From contig MKRX01000011.1 in the NCBI GenBank assembly GCA_001898035.1, positions 11,846 through 71,241 of the forward strand: a stretch of DNA of 59,396 bases. The letters are read 5' to 3'. The stretch is from Armatimonadetes bacterium 55-13. Its GTDB lineage: Bacteria > Armatimonadota > Fimbriimonadia > Fimbriimonadales > Fimbriimonadaceae. The notes beneath the pieces are model-generated. The model did not search any database. It saw only the letters and a program-made list of their open reading frames with translations, and was not told the DNA's origin. Positions 44,224-53,825 of the stretch are shown here, piece after piece. Made by a program: the position numbers and the translations under genes. Numbering within the stretch: position 1 is the stretch's first letter; every line of letters begins with the position of its first letter.

Positions 44224-45757
44224 ATCTTCTGAAGTTCCGCCGATCGACTTGGCCGAAATATCCTCCGAGGATGTAGGGAAACTTGCCCGGAGTGACGTGG
44301 TAGTGCCACCCTCGCACCTCGTCGAAGTGAGCGTTGAAGGCGTTCAGCTTGTTCGTCGTTAAATCCTTAGCCATCACGCCATTGGATTCATAGGGGCCAT
44401 AGACAGGCAATCCATCAAAGGCGAATCCGATCACCGGCGAGTGTCTCTCTCCTTTATCGACAAAGGGGGTGTTCACACAGATTGGATACTTGTGATAGTG
44501 ATATCGGTAGTCTGGACTTGGATGGCCACAGCAACGGTCCATGATGCTGGACGCATCCTGCATTCCGGCATCGAACGGATTGTAAAACACGACGCCATTA
44601 ACTGCAAATCCGACTGACCCCATCGGCAATGCGCCATTTTCGTCGCGTGCAGTCATAGCGATGGCCCTTGGGTTGGTAACGGGCTCCAAGGGCAGAAAGA
44701 AAACGGACTTCTGAACTTGGATATAGCTGGGGTTGTAACCCTGGGTTCCGTAGGTGTCTGGAAATTTGGCCGTTGGATGGTTGGGGATATTCTTCGCCCG
44801 CACTACCGCCACTTTAGCTTTACCATCGAACGTAAGGGTCACGTTATCTGGCACGAACGTATCCTTGGTAACGGGATATCCCGACTCATCCAGATAACCT
44901 TTCCGCAACCATGCCGTCATGTTGCCGGCAAACGGATTGATCAAACGATCGTCTCGATAGAAGAGGCGATTGGCATTTGCCTGGGTGACTCGAAGCGTCC
45001 CTTCGAACCGCCCCGCGGCATTCAGAGCGAGTGTCTCGGTTTTGGCTGGTTGGTAGTACCACCGACCTCCTAGCGACACAAGGCCCTCGGTGGTGGGAAC
45101 GGCGGTTTGGTTACGCGCCTTTGGTCCCTCGGCTGGATCGACCAAGCCTGTAGACGACTTCTGGAGCTGGACTACCGAGAAGTCGTCCAAGAAGAAGCAG
45201 ATTTGGGCATTGCTCTTCCCCCCTCCATTTTTGTAGCCCACAGAGACCTTAACGGAATCAACCTCAGGAAATGGCAATAGCTCCTCAAATTCGTAGGTTC
45301 GCCAAATCGCGGCGCCGTCTTTCCCGTAATTGCCATTCACAGCGAGTTCCTTACGGTCTTTTTCAACTTCCCTATAGATCAGGCGCTCCGCGGAATCTAC
45401 GTACTCCGTGCCTTGCTTTTCATAGAAATCTATCTTCATGAAAAGCTGATCTCCTGAGACTTGAAAGTTCTGCTCTGGCAATCCTCGAAAAGTAAATCGA
45501 ATCCACTTACCTTCCTTTTGATCGATTCCCGTGACCATCTGACTCACCGAGCCGCTCGCTTTGGCTTTTGCCGGGAATGCAAAACCAGCGGTGACGATCT
45601 CATCGGTATAGCCAACCCACGACCAAAAGGCGTCGCCCGTAGACTGATAGCCAAGGGCCCCTTTGCCCGTTGCATCCTTTTGAGAGAAATCGGCGTTCTT
45701 CACCAGGTTCTCGCTTGACATCGGTATTGCGAGTGCAATCAGCAGAGCCGTCATCAT
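44222..45757 (-). CDS. Exported YHYH-domain protein with N-terminal carbohydrate-binding-like domain
   Basis: 511 residues from ATG 45757, preceded by GAGGAGG at 7 bases. A short signal is followed by a jelly-roll-like domain (ENLVKNADFSQKDATGKG, KIDFYEKQGTEYVDSAER, SVKVSVGYKNGGG) resembling a carbohydrate-binding module. From about residue 190 a YHYH domain follows, with PDYRYHYHKYP, GFAFDGLPVYGPY and the terminal RGWHYHVTPG and PYILGGYFG. YHYH proteins are widespread exported proteins of unknown activity. A His-rich metal site is plausible. Confidence 0.8.
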   Translation of the reverse strand: MMTALLIALAIPMSSENLVKNADFSQKDATGKGALGYQSTGDAFWSWVGYTDEIVTAGFAFPAKAKASGSVSQMVTGIDQKEGKWIRFTFRGLPEQNFQVSGDQLFMKIDFYEKQGTEYVDSAERLIYREVEKDRKELAVNGNYGKDGAAIWRTYEFEELLPFPEVDSVKVSVGYKNGGGKSNAQICFFLDDFSVVQLQKSSTGLVDPAEGPKARNQTAVPTTEGLVSLGGRWYYQPAKTETLALNAAGRFEGTLRVTQANANRLFYRDDRLINPFAGNMTAWLRKGYLDESGYPVTKDTFVPDNVTLTFDGKAKVAVVRAKNIPNHPTAKFPDTYGTQGYNPSYIQVQKSVFFLPLEPVTNPRAIAMTARDENGALPMGSVGFAVNGVVFYNPFDAGMQDASSIMDRCCGHPSPDYRYHYHKYPICVNTPFVDKGERHSPVIGFAFDGLPVYGPYESNGVMAKDLTTNKLNAFNAHFDEVRGWHYHVTPGKFPYILGGYFGQVDRRNFRR

Positions 45758-45893
45758 TGTCAATCCTCCTCGATGCCGACATTAAAACTCCACGAAATGA
45801 CAATTTCATGAAAGCCAAAGAATGGTTTAAGGGACACGCAACGCAAACCCGAAATGATCGGGAAATGTGCGGGTAGGGTAACGGGGAGAACCA

Positions 45894-48596
45894 ATGCTGA
45901 TCGCTGCACTTTCTTCTGTCGTCATGCTGACCGCCGCCGATCCTCTTTCCTCTTACGACGTGGTTTGGACGACGCCTTCACGGGACGCGTCCGCCTCAAT
46001 GCCTCTAGGAAATGGCGAGGTCGTGCTTAACGTGTGGGTGGAAGAAGCAACCGGCGATTTGCTGTTTTACATCGCCCGAACCGACGCGATATCTGAGATT
46101 AGCCGCTATCTCAAACTCGGTCGCGTACGCCTACACTGGGCATCCAGCCCCTTCAAATCCCGAGGAGATTTCCGCCAGCATCTGCATTTACGCGAAGGCT
46201 TCATCGAGGTGACGGGGGGAGGATCAAGCCTGCGAGTATTCGTCGATTCCGATCGAAATACGATCTATTTAGAGGGCGCAAATGCCGAGCCCGATACGGT
46301 CACTGCCAACGTGGAGTGTTGGCGAAATCAGCCACGTACACTGCCAAAGGAAGAGATGCGCTCGGCGTGGTCGGTTCATGATGCTCCGTTCGATCTCGTT
46401 GAATCGCAGGACATTTTCAAGCCAACTGCAGACGCCATCGTTTGGTACCACCGCAACGAGACCTCGGTGGTTCCAAAGCTATGGGCCAATCAATCGCTGT
46501 CCGGTCTAAGAGGGACACATGATCCTCTCATCCACCGCACTTTTGGCGGCAAGCTTGCTGGCGAGGGATTCACGAGATCGGGAGAAAGAACCCTCAAGAC
46601 GGCAAAGCCCGTCCGTCAATTCCATCTCTGGCTTGCGACTCACACGCAAGTGACTTCAACGGTGTCGGAGTGGGAACGAGGCTTGGCCAGACAAGGCGTG
46701 AGAGACGGCAATGCCGCCAAACGCACTCGGGCTTGGTGGAACGCGTTTTGGAATCGATCCTGGGTATTCGTCCACGGAGATCACCCTGACTTTTCGGTTC
46801 CGCAAAACGACTATCCATTTCGCATCGGAATGGACTCGGGCCACGGCAACGTCTTCCCCGGACAGCTATCCTCGCCCGGCATCCTGAATCGCCCCGCCTC
46901 CTATGAGGAATTGTGGAAGTGGAGAGGACAAGACGAACCTAAGCCCCTGCCCAACCAGCCGACCTTTGAGGATGGAGTGAGCGGACCACCAGACTTCCGC
47001 AAGGGTCTCTCGATTGCCGCCTGGATCAAACCAGAGAAACTCGCTCCCGGACGAATTGTCGACCGACTGACGGCAGGAAGGAACGATGGGTTTCTGTTCG
47101 ACACTCATCCTGGCGATAGCCTTCGACTCATCGTCGGCGATATTGAATTGAGCGCTCCGAAGTGCCTCAAAGTCGGACAAAAGCAGTTTGTTAGCGCTTC
47201 TTTCGATGCGATGACGGGCGAAGCTTCAATCTATCTGGACGGCAAGCGCGTCGCCCATCGCGCGGCCGCCGCCGGATCGCCCATCACCCAAGGTTACGTT
47301 TTGCAACGGTATGTCCAGGCCTGCCAAGGTCGAGGTGCTCATCCTATCAAATTCAACGGCGGTTTCTACACCGTTGAACCCAAGGCCAGCGGTATGCCCT
47401 ACAACCCGGACTGGCGAAATTGGGGCGACTGCCAGTGGTTCCAAAACCTCCGTCATATGTATCACCCCATGCTGGCGAGTGGCGACTTTGAGATGATGGA
47501 ACCGTTTTTTAGAATCTACGAAGACAACCGAGCGCTCGCCGAGTCTCGATCTAAGCTCTATCATGGATCCCAGGGCGCCTACTTTCCGGAAACGATGACC
47601 TGCTTTGGAACGTACTCCGGCGGGGACTACGGATGGGACCGGAAGGGACACCAACCAAACGAAGTTCTGTGCCCGTGGTGGGACGATGCTTGGAACCAGG
47701 GCCCCGAATTAGTTGGATTGATGCTCGATCGGTGGGACTTCACTCGGGATGAAAAGTTTCTCTCCCAGCGCCTGTTGCCCATGGCAGAGTCGGTCTTGAA
47801 ATACTTCGACACCCGATTCAAAAAGGACCCTCAGGGTCGCATCGTTCTTGATCCCACCCAAGTTGTGGAGACTTACTGGGAAGGTGTTGTCAATGACATG
47901 CCAGCCACGGCAGGGCTCATTTCAATTACCCAGCGCCTCGCCGCTCTTCCCCGTCGCCTCGTTCCCGCTGACTTGCGCACTTTCTTCGCTCACATGAAGA
48001 AAGCTTGCCCTGAACTTCCCCTGCAAACTCTCGATGGCAAGATTGAGTTAGCCCCAGCCCAAAAATACGTGAACCAGACGAGCAATGTCGAGAATGGCGA
48101 GCTCTACGCGGTGTGGCCGTTTCGACTCGTCACTCTGGCCCATCCCAAGCTGTTAGACGAAGCGAAGCGAGCATATGCGCACCGCAAAAACCGGCTTGAT
48201 AAAGGATGGGGATACGACGGTAATGTAGCCGCCCTCTTAGGCATGACCGACGAAGCAGCTCGAATTCTTCAAGTCCACTGCTCCAACAGTAACCCCGCCT
48301 ATCGATGGCCCGCAACCTGGGGACCGAATTACGACTGGTTGCCGGATCAAAACCACGGCGGCAATCTTCTCAACATGACGGATCTGATGTTAATGCAAGC
48401 GGAACCTCTGGAAGCAGGCGGCGCCATCCGCATCCTGCCCGCTTGGCCAAGAACCTGGGACGTGAAATTCAAACTCCATGCACCAGGAAAGACAACTGTC
48501 GAGTGCGAAACCAAAGATGGCAGAATCGTAAGACTTGTGGTCAGCCCGACCACTCGCGCCAAAGATATCGTTCTGCCTGCCCATATGGAGAGATAA
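45894..48596 (+). CDS. Exported DUF5703 protein with an apparent LamG-like insertion
   Basis: 900 residues. A short signal is followed by DUF5703 (SSYDVVWTTPSRDASASMPL, LFYIARTDAISEISRYLKLG). The (alpha/alpha)6-toroid part of a GH95/GH63-like glycosidase begins near 275 (RTRAWWNAFWNRSWVF) and resumes near 464 (PITQGYVLQRYVQACQGRG, IKFNGGFYTVEP, ETMTCFGTYSGGDYGW). Between them, about 300-463, is a jelly-roll resembling LamG/Concanavalin-A lectins (KGLSIAAWIKPEKLAPGRIV, SIYLDGKRVAHRA). It is likely a carbohydrate-active enzyme; the substrate is unknown. GGGGAG lies 8 bases before the ATG. Confidence 0.75.
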   Translation: MLIAALSSVVMLTAADPLSSYDVVWTTPSRDASASMPLGNGEVVLNVWVEEATGDLLFYIARTDAISEISRYLKLGRVRLHWASSPFKSRGDFRQHLHLREGFIEVTGGGSSLRVFVDSDRNTIYLEGANAEPDTVTANVECWRNQPRTLPKEEMRSAWSVHDAPFDLVESQDIFKPTADAIVWYHRNETSVVPKLWANQSLSGLRGTHDPLIHRTFGGKLAGEGFTRSGERTLKTAKPVRQFHLWLATHTQVTSTVSEWERGLARQGVRDGNAAKRTRAWWNAFWNRSWVFVHGDHPDFSVPQNDYPFRIGMDSGHGNVFPGQLSSPGILNRPASYEELWKWRGQDEPKPLPNQPTFEDGVSGPPDFRKGLSIAAWIKPEKLAPGRIVDRLTAGRNDGFLFDTHPGDSLRLIVGDIELSAPKCLKVGQKQFVSASFDAMTGEASIYLDGKRVAHRAAAAGSPITQGYVLQRYVQACQGRGAHPIKFNGGFYTVEPKASGMPYNPDWRNWGDCQWFQNLRHMYHPMLASGDFEMMEPFFRIYEDNRALAESRSKLYHGSQGAYFPETMTCFGTYSGGDYGWDRKGHQPNEVLCPWWDDAWNQGPELVGLMLDRWDFTRDEKFLSQRLLPMAESVLKYFDTRFKKDPQGRIVLDPTQVVETYWEGVVNDMPATAGLISITQRLAALPRRLVPADLRTFFAHMKKACPELPLQTLDGKIELAPAQKYVNQTSNVENGELYAVWPFRLVTLAHPKLLDEAKRAYAHRKNRLDKGWGYDGNVAALLGMTDEAARILQVHCSNSNPAYRWPATWGPNYDWLPDQNHGGNLLNMTDLMLMQAEPLEAGGAIRILPAWPRTWDVKFKLHAPGKTTVECETKDGRIVRLVVSPTTRAKDIVLPAHMER

Positions 48597-48599
48597 GAG

Positions 48600-49250
48600 A
48601 TGGAACCCCAGCCAGGTGTGATGAGAGTCACCGCCACCGAAAAAGCAGATGTTCTGGCGACCTCCGTCAAGTTTCACGTCGTCGTGAAAGGCGAGAAACT
48701 GCTTTTTGGCAACGCTGCCCTAGAGAAGTCTCAAGACGTTCGCGCGTTGGTGGATGACCTCAAAGTCTTGGGCGCCCAGGACAAAGATTTTGAAATCAAG
48801 AGCATCACATCTAGATCGAACTCCGGAATCTTCGGCAAAGACAGTCGCGTCGAATATCACTTAGTTGTTAAGCAAGACGATCTGAGCATGGTGGGCGAAT
48901 TCTTGGGTGCAATTTCGGATCGACCGGGAACCGTGTCCAGCAGCCTGGAGTGGGTTTTTGACGACGATTCGGTGGTGGCCGATCTGGCCGCAAGGGCCCT
49001 CGTCAAAGCCAAGATCAAGGCTCAGAAAATGGCCCAAGCGATTGAGCAAAAGATCCTCGGCATTTCGGCTTGTTCAGATACATGGTCTATGCCCGAAGTC
49101 TATTACGACGCACTCCCAAGTGCACCTGCTCAGCAAAGCCTGCGAGCGAAAGCGAGTGATATGAAGCTCATCGACGTGGGCACAGAATTCAAGGCCACAA
49201 AGCCGATTTCCGTAACCGTTACCGTCGACTTTTTCATCAGCGGACTCTAA
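48600..49250 (+). CDS. SIMPL (DUF541) domain protein
   Basis: 216 residues. The SIMPL/DUF541 pattern is seen: MRVTATEKADVLATSVKF, SITSRSNSG, the helical DLAARALVKAKIKAQKMAQA, and ISVTVTVDFFISG at the end. Most SIMPL proteins are exported, but no signal peptide is present here. The start is 3 bases after the stop of the DUF5703 gene, with GGAGAG inside that gene's end, so both are translated together. Confidence 0.85.
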   Translation: MEPQPGVMRVTATEKADVLATSVKFHVVVKGEKLLFGNAALEKSQDVRALVDDLKVLGAQDKDFEIKSITSRSNSGIFGKDSRVEYHLVVKQDDLSMVGEFLGAISDRPGTVSSSLEWVFDDDSVVADLAARALVKAKIKAQKMAQAIEQKILGISACSDTWSMPEVYYDALPSAPAQQSLRAKASDMKLIDVGTEFKATKPISVTVTVDFFISGL

Positions 49251-49292
49251 AGCAGGAGAACGAAGCTCTATTCGCGAACCGAAAGGATTAGG

Positions 49293-50060
49293 ATGTCAAC
49301 GACGCCAAAACCTATTTCCATCCAGTTGTACACCGTACGCGAGCAAGCAAAAGACGGAAACCACATCCGTGTTCTTCAGGAGATCGCGGATATTGGTTAC
49401 AAAGGGGTTGAGGGCTTTGGGTATGGGATGTCGCCTCGCGACTTCCGCCATACGGTCGAGGACATGGGAATGGTGGTCTCCAGCTATTTCGGCCCCTTTC
49501 CCGATCCCGACAAGATTCAAGAATTCATCGAGACCGCTAAAGGCTTAGGCGTCACTCAAACGGTCACCGGGCTTTGGATGGAAGATTTCGCTTCAAAAGA
49601 TGCCATCTGCCGGACAGCGGATCGCCTCCGGCCTGCCATCGACACCCTGCGTGAAAATGGACTGAATCTGTGCCTTCACAACCACTGGATGGAGTTTGAA
49701 TTGATTGAAGGTCGACTCGCGATCGAATACTTAATCGACTTACTCCCTGACCTCAATCTTGAAATCGACATCTATTGGTGTTCAGCATTTGGAGCAAACA
49801 ATCCGTCGGAAGTCGTGCGTCGTTACCGAGATCGAACTTCTCTTCTGCATGTAAAGGATGGCCCACTAACCAAAGGGCAACCTCATCAGGCTCTGGGACA
49901 AGGAAGGATGAATCTCATCGAGACCATTAATATGGTAAATCCAGACAAGCTTGAGTGGTTGGTAGTCGAGTTAGATGAATGTGCGACTGATATGATGACG
50001 GCTGTTAAAGAAAGCTATCAATATCTGATTGACCGGGCCCTTGGTCTGGGTAACCGGTAA
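49293..50060 (+). CDS. Sugar phosphate isomerase/epimerase-like TIM barrel
   Basis: 255 residues, a Xyl-isomerase-like TIM barrel. It begins PISIQLYTVREQAKDG and has GYKGVEGFGYGMSP, LCLHNHWMEFELIEGR (a metal-ligand region), LNLEIDIYWCSAFGANNP, HVKDGP and LEWLVVELDECATD (the usual C-terminal metal residues). Such enzymes isomerise or epimerise sugars. It follows SIMPL by 42 bp, and its context of glycosidases fits a sugar substrate. AAAGGATTAGG precedes the ATG. Confidence 0.88.
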   Translation: MSTTPKPISIQLYTVREQAKDGNHIRVLQEIADIGYKGVEGFGYGMSPRDFRHTVEDMGMVVSSYFGPFPDPDKIQEFIETAKGLGVTQTVTGLWMEDFASKDAICRTADRLRPAIDTLRENGLNLCLHNHWMEFELIEGRLAIEYLIDLLPDLNLEIDIYWCSAFGANNPSEVVRRYRDRTSLLHVKDGPLTKGQPHQALGQGRMNLIETINMVNPDKLEWLVVELDECATDMMTAVKESYQYLIDRALGLGNR

Positions 50061-50159
50061 CGATCGTTGCGCATATCGCCGCAAGTCTCAAAAGAGTTAA
50101 TGACCTCCTAACTTTACGGGGTCCGCCATTGGGCACAATACCCGTGTAGTCCGATTACC

Positions 50160-50182
50160 AGCGCGCTGACGCTTCGCGCGCT
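50160..50182 (+). promoter_or_regulatory. 5' leader hairpin upstream of the histidine kinase
   Basis: AGCGCGC (50160-50166) pairs with GCGCGCT (50176-50182) in the 193-bp gap before the kinase. TTTACG (50113-50118), a 15-bp spacer and CACAAT (50134-50139) upstream form a plausible promoter, giving a roughly 105-base leader. The hairpin could terminate the upstream transcript or fold in the leader. Confidence 0.35.
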
Positions 50183-50253
50183 ATCTCCTAATCCCTCCCA
50201 AAGAAGGCACGGAACTGGGTGCGCACTTCTAGTCGGACGACCCACGGTATTCG

Positions 50254-52350
50254 GTGAACTTGACCTTGGGAAAGCTAAGAATTCAGCAACTTGATAAAGG
50301 CGATAATCCTGGGGCCAAGTCGTACCTCCGGGTAGCGACTATCCTCTTAATCTACTTTTTCCTCGAGATCGGCGCTCACCAGATCGGCATTGATGTGCGA
50401 TATCAATTGGCAACTTCTGCTTGGTGGCCACCCGCAGGCGTAAGCCTTGCGCTCATCTTTCTCTTTGGTGTCAGATACACTCCGGCGGTTCTGATTGCGA
50501 ATATCGCGAGTCGACTCATAGTCGGGAATCATGATATCGTAACAAACCTCGCCCTCTCGCTGAACACCGCCGTTTGCTATGGGTTTGGAGGATGGATCTT
50601 AAAGCAGGGTCTGCCAAAGAACGGAGAATGGACCAGCGTTCGAGACGTTCTCGTCTTTCTAGGGGTAGCCGGACTGATTAGTTCGCTAACGGCTGCATTT
50701 GGGGTACTTACCCTCATCGCTTCCGGCAAGATTCTCGCAAACAGTTTTATTTCGGAATTCACAACATTCAGCATAGGAGACTTTGCTGGAATCCTTCTGT
50801 TTGCACCTCCTCTAGTCATTAATCTCTCCGCTTACCTTCATCGATTATCCATTAAGTCCGAAGTACGTCAGAAATTCTACGATACACCAAAAAGAAGCGA
50901 ATCACCTCTTCTTCAATTTGACACCTGGTTGCAAGCGCTTGCTCTCATTACCTGTTGCGCCTTTGCATTTTATTCCCCAGCTAGCCAGATGGTCAAAATC
51001 GAACACCTGTGCTTCCTACCGCTGTTTTGGATTTCCTACCGACATGGCATTTACGGAGCCAGCATCGCATCTGCTGCCGTGGGACTACTTGCTTACATCG
51101 CCGTCAAGTCAGGAGCGTATCCGGTGCTTTCGCTTTTGGGCCTCCAAGACTTCTTTATTACATTAGGTGCGCTGGGGTTGGCTTTAGGTTCTGTGATTAC
51201 TGGTCAGCGCAACGCGAACTTTGCATTGATGGCAAGCGAGCAGCGATATGCCTTGGCGATGCAAGGCGCTCAAGATGGAATCTGGGAGTTGGACATTCCC
51301 AGCGGTCGAATCTTCATGTCGCCTCGATTGCGACAGATGATTGCCGCACGAGCCGAAGTGGAATATGTTCCCCTCAGCATGTGGTCGGATCGTATTCATC
51401 CCGACGACCGCGAGAGAGCCCTTGAATGTCTGCACCTGCACTTGAAGGATGGACGACCCTACAATGTTGAGCATCGGCTTCTGGATGGCAACGAACGCTA
51501 CCGATGGTTCTTAACTTTCGGCCACGCCATTCGAAATGAGTCTGGACAACCGGTTCGTATGGCTGGCGCTCTCAATGACATCACGGAGCGTAAACAGGCC
51601 CAACAAGAGATCCTTCGCCTCAACTCCGAGTTGGAAAAACGCGTTGCGAAACGAACGGCTCAACTCCAGGCCGTGAACGAAGAACTCGCTTCTTTTAGCT
51701 ACAGCGTCTCTCATGATCTGCGCGCTCCCCTCCGGGCGATTAACGGGTTTGCCCGAATTATTCAAGAAGACTTTGGCTCGCAAATCCCCCCTGCAGCTCA
51801 CTCTTACCTTGACCGAATCACTCAGGCGAGTCGAAGGATGGGACAGCTTATCGATGGCCTCCTGCAGTTGTCTCGAATGGGACGCTTTGAGCCTGACCGA
51901 AGCGTCCTCGACCTATCTGAGATGGCATCGGATGTGATCGAGCAACTCCAAGCCGGACAGCCCGACCGAGATGTAAAGGTTTGCATCGAGCCTAACCTAG
52001 CAGCGAAAGGCGATGATCGGTTGGTTCAGGTACTCCTTGTTAATCTCATCGAAAACGCCTGGAAATTTACTGGCAAGCAAGCCCACCCCGAAATCCATAT
52101 CGGACAAGAGGAGAGAGAAGAGGGCCACGCCTTCTTCGTCCGAGATAACGGGGTGGGGTTCGATCCCGCCTACACTTCAAAACTGTTTCGCGCATTTGAG
52201 CGACTCCACGATGACCCCAGTTTTCAAGGCTCCGGAATCGGCTTGGCCACAGTCGCCAAGGTGATCAACCTTCATGGCGGCCAGATTTGGGCAAAGAGTG
52301 AGCCCGGGCAAGGCGCCACTTTCTATTTCACCCTCAGCCAGCACGCGTAA
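50254..52350 (+). CDS. MASE1-PAS sensor histidine kinase
   Basis: 698 residues from GTG 50254. A MASE1 membrane sensor with about eight helices fills 22-310 (WWPPAGVSLALIFLFGVRYT). A PAS domain spans about 330-445 (DGIWELDIPSGRIFMSPRL, then AGALNDITERK), followed by a coiled coil, HisKA with phospho-accepting His487 (SYSVSHDLRAPLRAI), and HATPase_c with Asn601 (LIENAWKF), DNGVGFD and GSGIGLATV. No response regulator is adjacent, so the kinase is an orphan. The MASE1 ligand is unknown. Confidence 0.93.
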   Translation: MNLTLGKLRIQQLDKGDNPGAKSYLRVATILLIYFFLEIGAHQIGIDVRYQLATSAWWPPAGVSLALIFLFGVRYTPAVLIANIASRLIVGNHDIVTNLALSLNTAVCYGFGGWILKQGLPKNGEWTSVRDVLVFLGVAGLISSLTAAFGVLTLIASGKILANSFISEFTTFSIGDFAGILLFAPPLVINLSAYLHRLSIKSEVRQKFYDTPKRSESPLLQFDTWLQALALITCCAFAFYSPASQMVKIEHLCFLPLFWISYRHGIYGASIASAAVGLLAYIAVKSGAYPVLSLLGLQDFFITLGALGLALGSVITGQRNANFALMASEQRYALAMQGAQDGIWELDIPSGRIFMSPRLRQMIAARAEVEYVPLSMWSDRIHPDDRERALECLHLHLKDGRPYNVEHRLLDGNERYRWFLTFGHAIRNESGQPVRMAGALNDITERKQAQQEILRLNSELEKRVAKRTAQLQAVNEELASFSYSVSHDLRAPLRAINGFARIIQEDFGSQIPPAAHSYLDRITQASRRMGQLIDGLLQLSRMGRFEPDRSVLDLSEMASDVIEQLQAGQPDRDVKVCIEPNLAAKGDDRLVQVLLVNLIENAWKFTGKQAHPEIHIGQEEREEGHAFFVRDNGVGFDPAYTSKLFRAFERLHDDPSFQGSGIGLATVAKVINLHGGQIWAKSEPGQGATFYFTLSQHA

Positions 52351-52362
52351 GTCTCGCGCGCG

Positions 52363-52378
52363 TATTATCTGGTTAATG
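52363..52378 (+). promoter_or_regulatory. Leaderless -10 box (TATTAT)
   Basis: TATTAT at 52363-52368 lies 7 bases before ATG 52376, 13 bp after the kinase stop. It sets the start of the aldehyde dehydrogenase and gives it its own promoter. Confidence 0.5.
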
Positions 52379-53815
52379 GTGCATCGCGAACTGCTGATCG
52401 ACGGCCACTTCATTGGAGGGCCATGTGATCAGGCCACCGGCAAGGAAGTCATCCGAAACCCTTATGACGGTTCGGTGGTGGGAACGGTGGCGGAAGGCGG
52501 GCTGAGCGAGCTTCGCGGTTGCCTGGACGCAGCCTGGGACGCCTTCCAAACTTGGAGATACTCTCCTCGACACGAACGCCAAGCCCTCCTCCGCAAGATC
52601 GCTCAATCCGTACGAGAGCGGTCAGAAGAACTGGCTGAAATGCTCTGCGACGAGGTCGGAAAGCCCATCGTCTGGTCGCGGGGTGAAGTATCGCGGCTCG
52701 CCCTGACGTTTGACTATGCCGCCGACCTTCTTTCGACGTGGGGCGTGGAGTCTCTTCCTCTTGACCTCGATCCGCGTGGAGTTGGCCACCGTTGCCATGT
52801 AGAGCGATTTCCCATCGGGCCCATCCTTTGCATCGTTCCCTACAATTGGCCCTTCAATTTGGCTGCGCACAAGATCGCTCCGGCACTGGCGACCGGCAAT
52901 ACGCTGATCCTCAAGCCCTCGCCGCTTGCCCCGATCTCGACCCTTACACTCGCCCGATTGATCCACGAAGCGGGTTGCCCCCACGGCGTGATCAACGCCT
53001 GGAATGGTCCCGCGCAGGTGATCTCCAAGGTTTCCCATGATCCGCGGTGCCGCATGCTCAGCTTCACCGGCTCGCCCGCCGTTGGCTGGCCCGTCAAGAA
53101 GGACATGCCACCTGAGACCAAAGTGACGCTGGAATTGGGAGGCAACGCCTCCGCCATTGTCTGCGCCGATGCCGATTTAGAATGGGCCACCAACCGGATC
53201 ATCGCCGGAGGCTATGGATACGCCGGACAAGTTTGCATCGCCGTTCAGCACGTCCTGGTTGAGCGCTCGGTCTATGAAGAAACGCGAGAGATGCTTGCCC
53301 AAAAGACCAATGCCTGCGCCTATGGCGATCCTCGCGATGAGAAAACCGTTTGCGGCCCCATGATCTCCGCCGAAGCCGCCGACAAAGTGTCGGACTGGGT
53401 CGATGAAGCCGTGGCCCACGGGGCAAAGATCATCGGTGGAGGCGGGCGAGAAGGGGCGCTGATCAAGCCCGTTCTCCTCGAAGGCGTTCCCGATCAGGTC
53501 AAACTCGCCAACGAAGAAGTGTTCGGCCCCGTCCTTACGATCGAGCCCTTCGATAAGTTTGAGGAAGCCCTTGCCCGAGTGAATCGCAGCGACTATGGCA
53601 TCCATACCGGCATCTTCACTCAGAAGATCGCCCTTGCCGATCAGGCGTTTCGCACACTGGAAGTCGGAGGCGTCATCGTCAATGACTATCCCACTTTGCG
53701 GTTTGACAACATGCCCTATGGCGGGGTCAAGCATAGCGGATTTGGACGAGAAGGCGTCCGGTACGCCATGGACGAGATGACCGAGCCCAAGACGATGGTT
53801 GTTCGGTCGATTTAG
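52376..53815 (+). CDS. Aldehyde dehydrogenase family protein
   Basis: 479 residues from ATG 52376. It is a NAD(P)+-dependent aldehyde dehydrogenase. The cofactor site includes VPYNWPFNLAAHKIAPALATG and SFTGSPAVGW. The general base is Glu253 in TLELGGNASAI and the catalytic thiol is Cys287 in GYAGQVCIAV. The C-terminal EEVFGPVLTIEPF and PYGGVKHSGFGREG are normal. It is closest in layout to the succinate-semialdehyde/glyceraldehyde-type (NADP-GAPN-like) group, but the substrate is unknown. Confidence 0.92.
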   Translation: MVHRELLIDGHFIGGPCDQATGKEVIRNPYDGSVVGTVAEGGLSELRGCLDAAWDAFQTWRYSPRHERQALLRKIAQSVRERSEELAEMLCDEVGKPIVWSRGEVSRLALTFDYAADLLSTWGVESLPLDLDPRGVGHRCHVERFPIGPILCIVPYNWPFNLAAHKIAPALATGNTLILKPSPLAPISTLTLARLIHEAGCPHGVINAWNGPAQVISKVSHDPRCRMLSFTGSPAVGWPVKKDMPPETKVTLELGGNASAIVCADADLEWATNRIIAGGYGYAGQVCIAVQHVLVERSVYEETREMLAQKTNACAYGDPRDEKTVCGPMISAEAADKVSDWVDEAVAHGAKIIGGGGREGALIKPVLLEGVPDQVKLANEEVFGPVLTIEPFDKFEEALARVNRSDYGIHTGIFTQKIALADQAFRTLEVGGVIVNDYPTLRFDNMPYGGVKHSGFGREGVRYAMDEMTEPKTMVVRSI

Positions 53816-53825
53816 CACCGGGCAA

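Noticed and set aside
50061-50253. A possible riboswitch in the leader of the histidine kinase
   Set aside because: The region has one 7-bp hairpin but no match to the conserved cores of riboswitches I know, including the c-di-GMP classes.
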